Shown in pieces: positions 43,750-52,280 of a stretch of DNA of 64,000 nt. This DNA comes from Prosthecobacter sp. (GTDB taxonomy: Bacteria; Verrucomicrobiota; Verrucomicrobiia; Verrucomicrobiales; Verrucomicrobiaceae), in the NCBI GenBank assembly GCA_019186985.1, contig JABARQ010000046.1, positions 1 to 64,000 on the forward strand. The letters run 5' to 3'. The first letter of the stretch is position 1; each line of letters starts with the position of its first letter. Below the pieces are notes generated by a model. It made no database searches and was not told where the DNA came from. It saw nothing but the letters and a program-made list of their open reading frames with translations. The translations under genes were made by a program, and so were the position numbers.

Positions 43750-45327
43750 TCAGCGCCACCTCATGCAGCGGAAGGGGTGGTCGTCGATCAGGTTGGCCTG
43801 CACGCCCTCGAGCCGGTCGGCATGATAAAACTGCACGCCGACATAGTGATACACCGGGATCACCGCCGCCTCGCGGCTCACCAGCAGCGCCTCGGCCTGC
43901 TGGAAGATGCCGTTGCGCCGGACGGGATCCGCCTCCTTCGCCGCCGCCTGGATGAAGGCGTCATACCCGGGGCTTTTGAATCCCGTGCGGTTCTGGCCGT
44001 TGCCGCTGGTGAACAGCTCCAGGAAGGTGCTCGGGTCGTTGTAGTCGCCCACCCAGCTGGACCGGCAGAGGTGATAGTCCAGCTCGCGCATCGACTTGAG
44101 CCAGACCTTCTGCTCCTGCTTGGTCAGGTTGACGGTGACGCCCAGGGCCTGCTCCCACATGCTCTGCAGCTCGATGGCGATGCTGCGTTCGATCGGCAGC
44201 GGGATGTAAAGGTACTCCACCCTGGGGAAGCCCCGGCCGCCCGGATAGCCGGCCTGCGCCAGGAGCTCGCGAGCCCTCGCCACATTGAGTTCCAGCCCCG
44301 GCGGAGGCTGGTAGTTCCGTCCTGCTCCCGGCGGCGTGATGCCATGTGCGACCGGCTCGCCCAGCTGGGTGATCTTTTCCACCAGCCGCTTCTTGTCCAC
44401 CGTCAGGGCGAAGGCCTGGCGCACCCGGGCGTCGTTGAAGGGCGGGCGGGTGACGTTGATGCGCACGAACCAGGAGCCCAGGAAGGGGCCGGTGTGGAAC
44501 CAGGGCTCGGCCTTCAGCCGCTGCGTGAGGGACGGCGGCACCATGCCCTTGTCCATCATCAGGTCGCAGCCGCCCGTGTGGAAGTAGCTGAGCGCCGTGT
44601 TGGCATCCTGCACGGGCCGCACCTCGACCGTGGCCAGGCGCACGCTGGCGGCATCCCAGTAGCGCGGGTTCTTTCTCAGCCGGATGCGGTCGTCCAGCAG
44701 CCATTCATCCAGGATGTAGGCGCCGTTGCCGACGATGTTCCCCGGCTTGATCCAGGCGCTGCCATGCCGGCGCACCACCTCCGCTGGCACGGGGCTCAGG
44801 GTGACGAAGGCGCAGAGGTCGATGAAATACGGCGTCGGGTTCTCCAGCTCCACACGCAATGTTTGTTCGTCCAGCGCGTGCACGCCGACATGGGGGAAGT
44901 CCCTGTCCGTCTCCTCGGCAAAGGCGCGTGCGCCCTTGATGACAAACATCAGGTTCGCGTAGTCCGACCCCGTTTCGGGAAGCAGCGCGCGGCGCCAGGA
45001 CTCGACGAAATCGGCGGCTCTCACCGGCCTGCCGTCCGTCCAGGTCACGCCGGGACGCAGATGGAAGGTGTAGGTTTTCCCATCCTCGGAAACTTCCCAC
45101 CTCTCCGCCATGCCCGGCTCCGGCCTGCCGTCCTGGGTGACGCGGCAAAGGCCTTCAAAAAGCGAGGTCGAGATGCGCATCGACACCTGGTCGGAGGCCA
45201 GTGCGGGATCGATTGTCTCCGGCTCCGCGCTTTGCAGGAAGACCAGGTCAGCCCTCGGCCGGTCCGGCGTGCAGGCGCACGGCAGCAGGGCCAGGCAGGA
45301 GGCAATGACGCAGAGTCGGACGTGCAC
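43750..45327 (-). CDS. peptide ABC transporter substrate-binding lipoprotein (OppA family)
   Basis: The product is 525 aa with a signal peptide and a lipobox-like Cys near residue 17-19 (LALLPCAC). SBP_bac_5 features: AEPETIDPALASDQVSMRI, FEGLCRV...PGMAERWEVSEDGKTYTFHLR, GVTWTDGRPVRAADFVESW and PFNDARVRQAFALTVDKKRL. It binds oligopeptides at the outer face of the inner membrane or in the periplasm. No permease or ATPase genes are adjacent, so it must work with a transporter elsewhere. It ends 39 bases before the D-aminoacylase start, suggesting uptake and trimming of D-amino-acid peptides, for example from peptidoglycan. Confidence 0.92.
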   Translation of the reverse strand: MHVRLCVIASCLALLPCACTPDRPRADLVFLQSAEPETIDPALASDQVSMRISTSLFEGLCRVTQDGRPEPGMAERWEVSEDGKTYTFHLRPGVTWTDGRPVRAADFVESWRRALLPETGSDYANLMFVIKGARAFAEETDRDFPHVGVHALDEQTLRVELENPTPYFIDLCAFVTLSPVPAEVVRRHGSAWIKPGNIVGNGAYILDEWLLDDRIRLRKNPRYWDAASVRLATVEVRPVQDANTALSYFHTGGCDLMMDKGMVPPSLTQRLKAEPWFHTGPFLGSWFVRINVTRPPFNDARVRQAFALTVDKKRLVEKITQLGEPVAHGITPPGAGRNYQPPPGLELNVARARELLAQAGYPGGRGFPRVEYLYIPLPIERSIAIELQSMWEQALGVTVNLTKQEQKVWLKSMRELDYHLCRSSWVGDYNDPSTFLELFTSGNGQNRTGFKSPGYDAFIQAAAKEADPVRRNGIFQQAEALLVSREAAVIPVYHYVGVQFYHADRLEGVQANLIDDHPFRCMRWR

Positions 45328-45345
45328 GGGCGGCGTGAGGAAGGA

Positions 45346-45807
45346 TCAGGGTTCGGTCTTGAGCCTTCCTGCCGCGCCTGCGGGCCAGGATGCGCCCTGC
45401 GCGATCCAACGCTGGATCAGGGCGACCTCCTCCTCCGTCAGCACCTCGCCGACGGGAGGCATGGCCTTCACGCTGGCATGAGCCTTGCCGAGGTGGGTGA
45501 TGAAGCGGCTCTGGGCCGGCCTGCCAGGAACGATGAAAATGCCTAGCGTGCCGGTCTGCACCGCCTCCGCCTGGCTGGCGAGGCTGAGGCGTCCGGGCTG
45601 GGCCTTGGAGTTGTGGCACATGGCGCACTTGGCCTCCAGCACCGGCTTCACATGCTCGGAGAAGCTGACCATGCCGGACTGTGCCTCCTTCAGCGCCGCC
45701 GCATCCAGGACATTGCGGCCGGGCAGGCGGGTTTCGCTTTCATGTTCGGCGGAGGAACAGGCCGAGAGGACGGCGGCAAGCGGGACGAGCAGGAGGGAAC
45801 GGATCAT
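45346..45807 (-). CDS. monoheme c-type cytochrome lipoprotein
   Basis: The product is 153 aa. Lipobox LSAC with lipidated Cys17, then one heme-binding CAMCH (61-65) in VSFSEHVKPVLEAKCAMCHN, the planctomycete-type cytochrome context, and a final Met candidate in VKAMPPVGEVLTEEEVALIQ. Exported, membrane-anchored. It ends 18 bases before the peptide-binding-protein start, so both probably share a transcript; why a cytochrome leads a peptide-uptake unit is unclear. Confidence 0.85.
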   Translation of the reverse strand: MIRSLLLVPLAAVLSACSSAEHESETRLPGRNVLDAAALKEAQSGMVSFSEHVKPVLEAKCAMCHNSKAQPGRLSLASQAEAVQTGTLGIFIVPGRPAQSRFITHLGKAHASVKAMPPVGEVLTEEEVALIQRWIAQGASWPAGAAGRLKTEP

Positions 45808-45993
45808 GGTGTCGGCAAAATGTTACCGCAGGTTTGCCCGGCGACAATGCCCGTCTTCAAAGCATGAACGGATGCGTGAAGCGATTTTAAAAAAGGAAGT
45901 CAAGAGCAGTCATCTTGAGTTGGGAAATGATATTCACCCTGTCTTGAAGGCATCAGCGCCTTTGAGAACGTTCGCCAAAGCGATCCATTCATC

Positions 45994-46494
45994 ATGATGA
46001 ACCATTCTTCCTGGAAGCAGCGCGCGATTGTCGGCGTCACCATTCTCGTTTCGGCCGCGACTTTGATTTGTGCGCCATGGGGGAATCTCAGAAAATCCAA
46101 AGAACCTTCTGAGAAAAAAGCGGCTCAAGGGATTCCCGTCAGGAGTGTTTCCTCCCCAGCGTCGAGTTCTGCGCAGGTGTCGGATCATGAAGATGAAGAT
46201 CTGATTTCTGAAATGCTTTCGTTGCTTGCGAAGAAGCCGACCAAAGTCATGCCCTTGTTTTGCGGTCAGAAAATTCATCATGTCATGGCTGAGGACATCT
46301 ATGAGGATGAGGTCTCGGGCATGATTGTCGTGACCGGCCTTAGGCGCCTTGAACTGGACGATGGTCGCTGGGTGGAGACATCGACGGATGGAAAGCTAAT
46401 AGTCAATCCTGACTCAGGTCAGATGGAAGTGACAGCAACGTCTTCTTCTTTTTCCATGCCTGATCCACGGCAAAAGAAGGAGCTTTCAGATTGA
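45994..46494 (+). CDS. hypothetical secreted or anchored protein, AT-rich
   Basis: The product is 166 aa. Basic N-terminus and one hydrophobic helix (AIVGVTILVSAATLICAPWG, about 11-30), then Ser-rich linker and an acidic stretch (DHEDEDLISEM). The C-terminal half contains VSGMIVVTGLRRLELDDGRWVETSTDGKL. No family recognised. The gene and its 185-base upstream region are more AT-rich than neighbours, which may mean acquisition. It is convergent with the second kdpE. Starts at 45994 and 45997 are equivalent. Confidence 0.6.
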   Translation: MMNHSSWKQRAIVGVTILVSAATLICAPWGNLRKSKEPSEKKAAQGIPVRSVSSPASSSAQVSDHEDEDLISEMLSLLAKKPTKVMPLFCGQKIHHVMAEDIYEDEVSGMIVVTGLRRLELDDGRWVETSTDGKLIVNPDSGQMEVTATSSSFSMPDPRQKKELSD

Positions 46495-46559
46495 TGCGCT
46501 GACAGGACCGGCCCGCGTCCCGCCGACCCCGACCTGAACGGGTGGCTGCGCAGGAGCCC

Positions 46560-47222
46560 TCAGCCCTCCAGCCGGTAGCCGATGCCGGGTTCGTTGAGGA
46601 TGCGCAGGCCGCGGTCGCCGAGCTTTTTGCGGAGGTGGTTGATGTGGACGCGCAGGCCTTCGCCAGGGTCGCTCACCTGCCCGGGCCAGACCTGCCGGAT
46701 GATCTGGTTCTGGGTGACGATGCGCCCGGCATGCGCGGCCAGGGCCTTGAGCAGCTCAAACTCCGTCGGGGTGAGCTTCAAGGCTTCATCGGCGATCCGT
46801 GCCTCGTGATGCAGCAGGTCGAGCCTGAGCGGGCCGGCGGTGATCTCCGGCGTGTGCCGGGTGCCCCGGCGGCGCTGGATGACCTCAAGGCGCGCGAGCA
46901 GCTCGGCCGAACCAAAAGGTTTGGTGACATAGTCGTCGGCGCCGCCCTCCAGGGCCTGGACCTTCACGGCCTCCTGGTCGCGCACGCTGAGGATGAGCAC
47001 GGGCGCGTCGCTCCATTCACGCAGGCGCTTCAGCACCTCAAGCCCGCCGATTCCGGGCAGGCCGAGGTCGAGCAGGATGACGTCGGGCCGGTGAAAGGCG
47101 GCCTCCTGAAGGCCGCGCTGTCCTTCATCGGCCTCGCAGACCTCATAGCCTCGGGACTCCAGCACCATGCGCAGCAGGCGGCGCATCTGCGGCTCGTCAT
47201 CAATGATCAGGGCTTTGCTCAT
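46560..47222 (-). CDS. kdpE: KdpE-like response regulator (second copy)
   Basis: The product is 220 aa. Receiver domain KALIIDDEPQMRRLLRMVLE with phospho-acceptor Asp near residue 52 in PDVILLDLGLPGIGGLEVLK, Thr/Ser and Lys switch residues (ILSVRD, TKPF), then an OmpR-type winged helix (LTPTEFELLKALAAHAGRIV...VRVHINHLRKKL region). Close to KdpE. Start overlaps the stop of the short KdpD-like kinase. A second full kdpE lies 2 kb upstream, so the locus has two pairs. Confidence 0.9.
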   Translation of the reverse strand: MSKALIIDDEPQMRRLLRMVLESRGYEVCEADEGQRGLQEAAFHRPDVILLDLGLPGIGGLEVLKRLREWSDAPVLILSVRDQEAVKVQALEGGADDYVTKPFGSAELLARLEVIQRRRGTRHTPEITAGPLRLDLLHHEARIADEALKLTPTEFELLKALAAHAGRIVTQNQIIRQVWPGQVSDPGEGLRVHINHLRKKLGDRGLRILNEPGIGYRLEG

Positions 47223-48355
47223 GGCTGGCGTGTCTTGACGGGCAGGCTGAGGAGGAACTCCGCGCCGCCCTCGGGATGGTTGCGCACGGTGATGTCACCC
47301 TTCATCGCGCGCATCAGGCCGCGTGAGATGGCGAGCCCAAGGCCGGTGCCGCCTGCGGGGGCGCCGCGGGCGCGGGAAAACTTGTCAAACACGCGGTCCT
47401 CCATCTCCGGCGCCAGGCCGGGGCCGTGGTCGCGGACCCGCAGGTGCAAAAGCAGGTTAGGCCCGTCACCCGGCCCGGCTGAGGGCGGGGTGACATGGAT
47501 TTCGATGTCCGTGCCCGCCGGGGCGTGCTGGGCGGCGTTGTGCAGGATGTTGGCCAGGGCCTGGGCCAGCAGGCGGCTGTCGAGCCGCAGCAGGGGCAGA
47601 TGGTCCGTGCCGGTGACGCGCAACGGGTGGGCGGCAAGCTCGCGCTGAAGAGGGGCTGTGGCGGCATGGAGCACATCGCCGATTTCACACCAGTCGGGCG
47701 CGGGTTTCACGGCGTCGGATTCCACCCGGGTGATTTCGAGGAGGTTCTCGACGATGCGCTGAAGACGGCGTGTTGCGGTGTCGATCTCCGCAGTGAAGGG
47801 GTTGGCGGCGTCGAGGCCGTCGAGGGCGGTGCGGATGATGGTGATGGGCGTCTTGAGCTCGTGGGAGACGCTGTCGAGCAGGGTCCGGTGCAGGCGTTCG
47901 GCCTCGGCGGCGATTTCAGCACGGTGCCTGGCCTGCAGGAGCTGCTCGCGTTCCTGATGATAGTGTTCCAGGGCCGCCTCGCGGGCGCGCAGCCTTGTGA
48001 TGAGGTGGCCCATCGCCATGGCCACGACGAAGAACATGCCGAACATGACCACGTCCTCCGGGCGTTCGATGTGCAGGGTGAAGCGCGGAGGGATGAAGAA
48101 GTAGTTCCAGACCAGCGCCGCCACGGCGGCCATGGCGAGCACGGGCCCGCGGTTCCAGCGCGTGCCGGCGAGGACGATGGCCAGCAGGAAGACCAGCGCG
48201 GAGAACATCGAGCCCGTGAAGGGCAGCAGCCACCAGCAGAGGGAGGCCAGCACGAAGAGGAGGGTCAGCCCCCAGCTGAACTGTCCCACCACATGCACCG
48301 GCACGGGCTGGCGGGGCGGCCTGGGGGCAGGGCCATGACTTGGGGCGGCGTTCAT
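47219..48355 (-). CDS. short KdpD-like sensor histidine kinase lacking the KdpD N-terminal domain
   Basis: The product is 378 aa from the ATG at 48355. It holds the four-helix DUF4118 membrane block of KdpD (LLFVLASLCWWLLPFTGSMF to MFGMFFVVAMAMGHLITRL), HisKA with His165 in DSVSHELKTPITIIRTALDG, and the ATPase boxes LANILHNAAQHAP, VRDHGPGLAP and GGTGLGLAISRG. The cytoplasmic KdpD osmosensor and USP-like domains (about 370 residues) found in the first copy are absent. Sensing must therefore use the membrane block. Coupled to its regulator gene by a four-base overlap. A 17-bp direct-repeat site lies 56 bases upstream. Confidence 0.88.
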   Translation of the reverse strand: MNAAPSHGPAPRPPRQPVPVHVVGQFSWGLTLLFVLASLCWWLLPFTGSMFSALVFLLAIVLAGTRWNRGPVLAMAAVAALVWNYFFIPPRFTLHIERPEDVVMFGMFFVVAMAMGHLITRLRAREAALEHYHQEREQLLQARHRAEIAAEAERLHRTLLDSVSHELKTPITIIRTALDGLDAANPFTAEIDTATRRLQRIVENLLEITRVESDAVKPAPDWCEIGDVLHAATAPLQRELAAHPLRVTGTDHLPLLRLDSRLLAQALANILHNAAQHAPAGTDIEIHVTPPSAGPGDGPNLLLHLRVRDHGPGLAPEMEDRVFDKFSRARGAPAGGTGLGLAISRGLMRAMKGDITVRNHPEGGAEFLLSLPVKTRQP

Positions 48356-48410
48356 GGCGTCATCCTGCGCCTGAAATGCGGCTCCGCCAGTAAACAGGCG
48401 GCGGCGGGGT

Positions 48411-48427
48411 GTTAAGAAGGTGTGAAA
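48411..48427 (-). promoter_or_regulatory. candidate KdpE-type box upstream of the second kdpD-like gene
   Basis: Minus strand TTTCACACCTTCTTAAC: TTCAC and TTAAC spaced 11 bases apart (N6 spacer ACCTTC), as direct repeats bound by OmpR/PhoB-type regulators usually are. Fifteen of 17 bases equal the site upstream of kup, and the distance to the gene start (56 bases) is nearly the same. Confidence 0.55.
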
Positions 48428-48450
48428 CTCAGGGCATGGACCGGGGGGCT

Positions 48451-48834
48451 TCAAGGTCGCCAGCGTGCCTTGGTGAGGCGCACGAGAATGATAAACAGGG
48501 CGATGCAGGCGATGCCAATGGCGTTCTCGTGCAGGGTTGGCGGGAAGATCAGGAAAAAGTCCGCGCCTTTGGCCAGGGCGGAGAAGCTGGAGACGCAGAA
48601 CGGCATCAGGAACAGCCGGAACACCACCCATGGATCCTGCCTGCCCACCGGTGCCGAGCCCTGGGTGCTCAGCAGCAGCGCGACGCCGATGATGGCGCTC
48701 AGTCCCAGCGAGGTGAACCAGAGCCGCAGGCTTGGGTCAAAACGTGCCGCCACCACCAGCATCCACCAGATGAAGTAGCACCACAGGATCATTCGTGCGG
48801 TGCTGAGCGAGGCGAGGTAGCGAAGGACTGGCAT
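48451..48834 (-). CDS. hypothetical multi-pass membrane protein in the kdp locus
   Basis: The product is 127 aa with three to four helices (ILWCYFIWWMLVVAARF, LGLSAIIGVALLLSTQG, ENAIGIACIALFIILVRLTKA). No family recognised. It lies between the first kdpE (93 bases upstream) and the second kdpD-like gene, on the same strand, so it may belong to either unit. A role in potassium or turgor response is inferred from position only. Confidence 0.6.
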   Translation of the reverse strand: MPVLRYLASLSTARMILWCYFIWWMLVVAARFDPSLRLWFTSLGLSAIIGVALLLSTQGSAPVGRQDPWVVFRLFLMPFCVSSFSALAKGADFFLIFPPTLHENAIGIACIALFIILVRLTKARWRP

Positions 48835-48927
48835 GCTTGGAACAATGCGTGAGAAGCGAGGTCCGGACCATGTATTCCTGGAATCTCACGCAGCTGCGGC
48901 CGGCGCTCTGAAAGCCGCTGACGAACT

Positions 48928-49599
48928 TCAGGACTGGCGGCTGTCTTCCAGGCGATAGCCAATTCCTGGTTCGTTTTGAATCTCAAGTCCCGAGCTGCCG
49001 AGCTTCCTGCGCAGATGGTTGGCATAGACGCGCAGGTAGTTGCTCTGCTGCTCGGCCTGCGGACCCCAGACGGCACGCAGGAGCTGCTTGAGAGTGACCA
49101 CCTTTCCGGCATGGCTCACGAGCTGGGCGAGCATGGCGTATTCGGTGGGGGTGAGCTTCAGGGGCAGGCCTGACAGCGCAGCCGCATGATGAACGGGATC
49201 CAGGGTGAGCGGGCCGAGCTGGAGCCTGGCGGCCTCATCGCCCTGATGCCGGCGCTGAATGGCGGCGAGTCGTGCGAGCAGCTCGGCGGTGCTGAAGGGC
49301 TTGGTGACGTAGTCGTCGGCCCCGGCGTCAAAGGCGGCGAGCCTGGAGGCCTCCTGATCGCGAACGCTGAGGATGAGAACGGGGATGCGGCTCCATTCGC
49401 GCAGGCGCTTCAGGGCTTCGACGCCGTCCATGTCCGGCAGGCCGAGGTCGAGCAGGATGACGTCCGGCCTTTCGAAGACGGCGGCCTGCAGGCCGAGCGT
49501 GGCGTTTTCCGCTTCGCGAACGACGTGTCCTTTAGACTCCAGCGCCAGCCGGAGCAGGCGCCGGATCTGGATTTCGTCATCAATGACTAGCACGGTCAT
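48928..49599 (-). CDS. kdpE: KdpE response regulator (first copy)
   Basis: The product is 223 aa. TVLVIDDEIQIRRLLRLALE begins the receiver; phospho-acceptor Asp in PDVILLDLGLPDMDGVEALK; TKPFSTAELLARL follows. OmpR-type winged-helix C-terminus with LTPTEYAMLAQLVSHAGKVV and RVYANHLRRKLGSSGLEIQN. Starts in a four-base overlap with kdpD. Activates the kdp promoter when potassium is scarce. Its DNA-binding half is similar to that of the second copy, so both may recognise the same sites. Confidence 0.93.
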   Translation of the reverse strand: MTVLVIDDEIQIRRLLRLALESKGHVVREAENATLGLQAAVFERPDVILLDLGLPDMDGVEALKRLREWSRIPVLILSVRDQEASRLAAFDAGADDYVTKPFSTAELLARLAAIQRRHQGDEAARLQLGPLTLDPVHHAAALSGLPLKLTPTEYAMLAQLVSHAGKVVTLKQLLRAVWGPQAEQQSNYLRVYANHLRRKLGSSGLEIQNEPGIGYRLEDSRQS

Positions 49600-52280
49600 G
49601 GCTGGGTGCTTTGGAGGTGAGCAGGCGGCGGGTTGTCAGCAAGGGTGAACGCGGAGGTCTGCGGCAGCTCCATCACCAGCTCCGCGCCGCCTTCGGGATG
49701 ATTGCGCGCCGATAGGTCGCCGTTCATCGCCCGGAGGAAGCCGCGTGCAATGGCCAGGCCAAGGCCGGTGCCGCCGGCCGGCGTGCCGGGTGCGCGGTAG
49801 AACTTTTCAAACACCTTCTGCTCCATGCCCGGAGGCAGGCCGGGACCGTGATCCCGCACCATGATTCGCAGGGCACCCTCCCGAAGCACGGCGGTGAGGT
49901 TGATCCCTGCGCCCTCCGGCGTGTGGACGGCGGCATTGTGAAGCAGGTTGGCCAGGGCCTGGGACAGCAGGTGATGGTCGAGCCACACCAGCGGGAAGTC
50001 ATCGTCCATTTGCAGGCTGAAAGGATGCTTTTCCAAGCACGGGCCGGCGGCCTGGCGGGCGGCGCTGATGACGTCATGGAGGTCGCACCAGTCGGGCCTC
50101 GGCTGCAACACCTCGGATTCAAGCCGGGTCATGTGCAGCAGCCCGTCCACCACGCGCTGCAGGCGCTGCACGGCGGTGTTCAGCTCGGTGACGTAGGGGT
50201 TGTGAATGTCTCCCAGCCCTTCGATGGCGGCATGAATGACGGCGATCGGGGTCTTCAGTTCGTGCGACACGCTGTCGAGCAGGGTGCGATGAAGCTTTTC
50301 CGACTCGGCGACGACTTCGGCGAGGCGGATGGCCTGGATGAAATGCTCCTTTTCCAGAACGACCGCGAGCTGCAGGGCGAAGGCCTCGATGGTCTGGCGG
50401 ATGGAGAAGTCAAGGCGGGCCTCCTGGGGCAGCTGCACGCCGAGCACGCCCATCGTGGCGGTGGCGGTCTGCAGGGGGAACCAGGTGGCGGCGGATTCCG
50501 GCAGGGTGTCGGTGAAGCGGCCGGCGCACTGCCGGTTTTCATAGGCCCATGCGGCAACCCCCCATTCCTTGGGGGAAGGCGGGAAGCTGCTGGCCTTGTG
50601 CACCGTCCTGGGCAGCGACCGGTCGTTTTCACGCACGACCAGCGCGGTGCTGGCGTGGAGCAGTTCGTCAATGGTGCGCAGGGCTTCGGCGAGGCCCTTT
50701 GCAGGATTGGCGGCGAGTGCGGCGCTCTGCGTGACGCGAAGCAGGGCGTCCGTCTGGCGCAGCCTGCGGCGTTCGGCGATCTCGCGCAGGCGCAGGCGGC
50801 TGGTCAGGCTTCCCATGCTCAGGGCGACGATGAAGAACATGCCGAACATGATCCAGTCCTCGGCCTTGCTGATGTAGAGCGTGAACTGCGGCGGGATGAA
50901 GAAGAAGTTCCAGCAGAAGGCGCTGAGCGCCGCCATGAGCATGACCGGACCGCGTCGGAAGCGCAGCGCGGCGAGAACGACGGCGAGCAGGAAGACCAGG
51001 GCCACAAACATGTAGCCGGTGATGGAAACGAGGCCCCGGCAGACGCTGGCGATGACGAAGACGGAGACCAGGATCCAGCTGTATTCGCCGATGATGGATT
51101 CGGACAGCGGCTCCTGGAGCGGGGCGGCGCCGCAGGTCACCTCCGGGGCGGCGAGGGGGCGCACCAAGCAGACATCAATGTCGCCGCTGCCCAGGATGAG
51201 CAGGTCGGCGAGCGACTTCCTCCAGGGCGAGGGCCTGTCGGGCTTGCCGACAACCAATTGGGTGACATTGCGCTCCCGGGCGGTTTGAAGCAGCGCCTCG
51301 GCGATGTTGTCACCGGCCACCGGGACGATTTCTCCGCCGAGCCTGCGGGCCAGGCCGAGCGCATGGGTCAGCCGCTCCTGCTCGGCGGCGCTGAGGGCTC
51401 GGGAGCCTTCGACCCAGACGACGAGCCAGGGGCAGTTCAGACGCGTGGCCGCCCGGCGCGTCCAGCGGATGAGGCTTTCGGCATAGGGGCTGGGACCGAT
51501 GCCGACCATGAGCCGGGCGCTGGTCTTCCAGGGGCTGCGCACGCGCTTCAGGCGGCGGATGTCCTCCAGGTCACGGTCCACCTGTTCTGCGGTGAAGCGC
51601 AGGGCAAGCTCGCGCAACGCGGTCAGGTTGCCTTCCTTGAAGAAGTTCGACACGGCGTGTTCCGCGCGTTCGCCAAGGTACACCTTGCCGTCCGCCATGC
51701 GCTCCAGCAGCTTCTCGACGCTGAGGTCGATGAGCTGGATTTCATCGGCGACGTCCAGGACGGAGTCCGGCACGGTCTCGCGGATCGCCACGCCGCTGAT
51801 CTGCTGGACGATGTCCACCTGGCTTTCGATGTGCTGGACGTTGAGCGTCGTGTAAACATCGATGCCCGACTCGATCAGCTCCAGCACGTCCTGGCAGCGC
51901 TTGGCATGCCGCGAGCCCGGGGCGTTGGTGTGTGCCAGCTCGTCCACCAGCACGAGCTGCGGCCTTTGCGCAAGCACGGCGTCAATGTCAAACTCCTCCA
52001 GGGTGAAGCCGCGATGATCGAGCTTCATGCGCGGCAGAACGCGCAAGCCTTCGAGCAGCGAGGCGGTTTCATGCCGTCCGTGTGTCTCGACGACGCCCAC
52101 AAGCACGTCCGCGCCCTCCTGCACGCGCTGCCGCGCCGCCTGGAGCATGGCATAGGTCTTGCCGACGCCCGGGCACATGCCGAGGAAGATGTGAAGCCTG
52201 CCGGTTCTGGACTTCACCTCCTCACGCCGCATCTGCGCCAGAAGGGCGTCGGGATCAGGGCGTGGATCTTCGGCGTTCAT
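49596..52280 (-). CDS. kdpD: KdpD sensor histidine kinase, full length
   Basis: The product is 894 aa, normal for KdpD. N-terminal KdpD domain with Walker A GMCPGVGKTYAML (about 34-46) and VDELAHTNAPGSRHAKR; a USP-like domain (about 245-370); DUF4118 four-helix membrane block (about 395-500); a GAF-like segment (about 525-640); HisKA with His673 in SVSHELKTP; and ATPase boxes VRDHGPGLPP and GGTGLGLAIARG. Inner membrane. Couples low potassium or turgor to KdpE phosphorylation. Start overlaps the kdpC stop. Confidence 0.95.
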   Translation of the reverse strand: MNAEDPRPDPDALLAQMRREEVKSRTGRLHIFLGMCPGVGKTYAMLQAARQRVQEGADVLVGVVETHGRHETASLLEGLRVLPRMKLDHRGFTLEEFDIDAVLAQRPQLVLVDELAHTNAPGSRHAKRCQDVLELIESGIDVYTTLNVQHIESQVDIVQQISGVAIRETVPDSVLDVADEIQLIDLSVEKLLERMADGKVYLGERAEHAVSNFFKEGNLTALRELALRFTAEQVDRDLEDIRRLKRVRSPWKTSARLMVGIGPSPYAESLIRWTRRAATRLNCPWLVVWVEGSRALSAAEQERLTHALGLARRLGGEIVPVAGDNIAEALLQTARERNVTQLVVGKPDRPSPWRKSLADLLILGSGDIDVCLVRPLAAPEVTCGAAPLQEPLSESIIGEYSWILVSVFVIASVCRGLVSITGYMFVALVFLLAVVLAALRFRRGPVMLMAALSAFCWNFFFIPPQFTLYISKAEDWIMFGMFFIVALSMGSLTSRLRLREIAERRRLRQTDALLRVTQSAALAANPAKGLAEALRTIDELLHASTALVVRENDRSLPRTVHKASSFPPSPKEWGVAAWAYENRQCAGRFTDTLPESAATWFPLQTATATMGVLGVQLPQEARLDFSIRQTIEAFALQLAVVLEKEHFIQAIRLAEVVAESEKLHRTLLDSVSHELKTPIAVIHAAIEGLGDIHNPYVTELNTAVQRLQRVVDGLLHMTRLESEVLQPRPDWCDLHDVISAARQAAGPCLEKHPFSLQMDDDFPLVWLDHHLLSQALANLLHNAAVHTPEGAGINLTAVLREGALRIMVRDHGPGLPPGMEQKVFEKFYRAPGTPAGGTGLGLAIARGFLRAMNGDLSARNHPEGGAELVMELPQTSAFTLADNPPPAHLQSTQP

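Noticed and set aside
42424-45546. Very long open frame (over 1000 codons) on the plus strand opposite the D-aminoacylase and peptide-binding genes
   Set aside because: It is antisense to two well-recognised genes, crosses their boundary, has Arg/His/Gly-rich shadow composition and no recognisable domain. Typical of high-GC codon bias.
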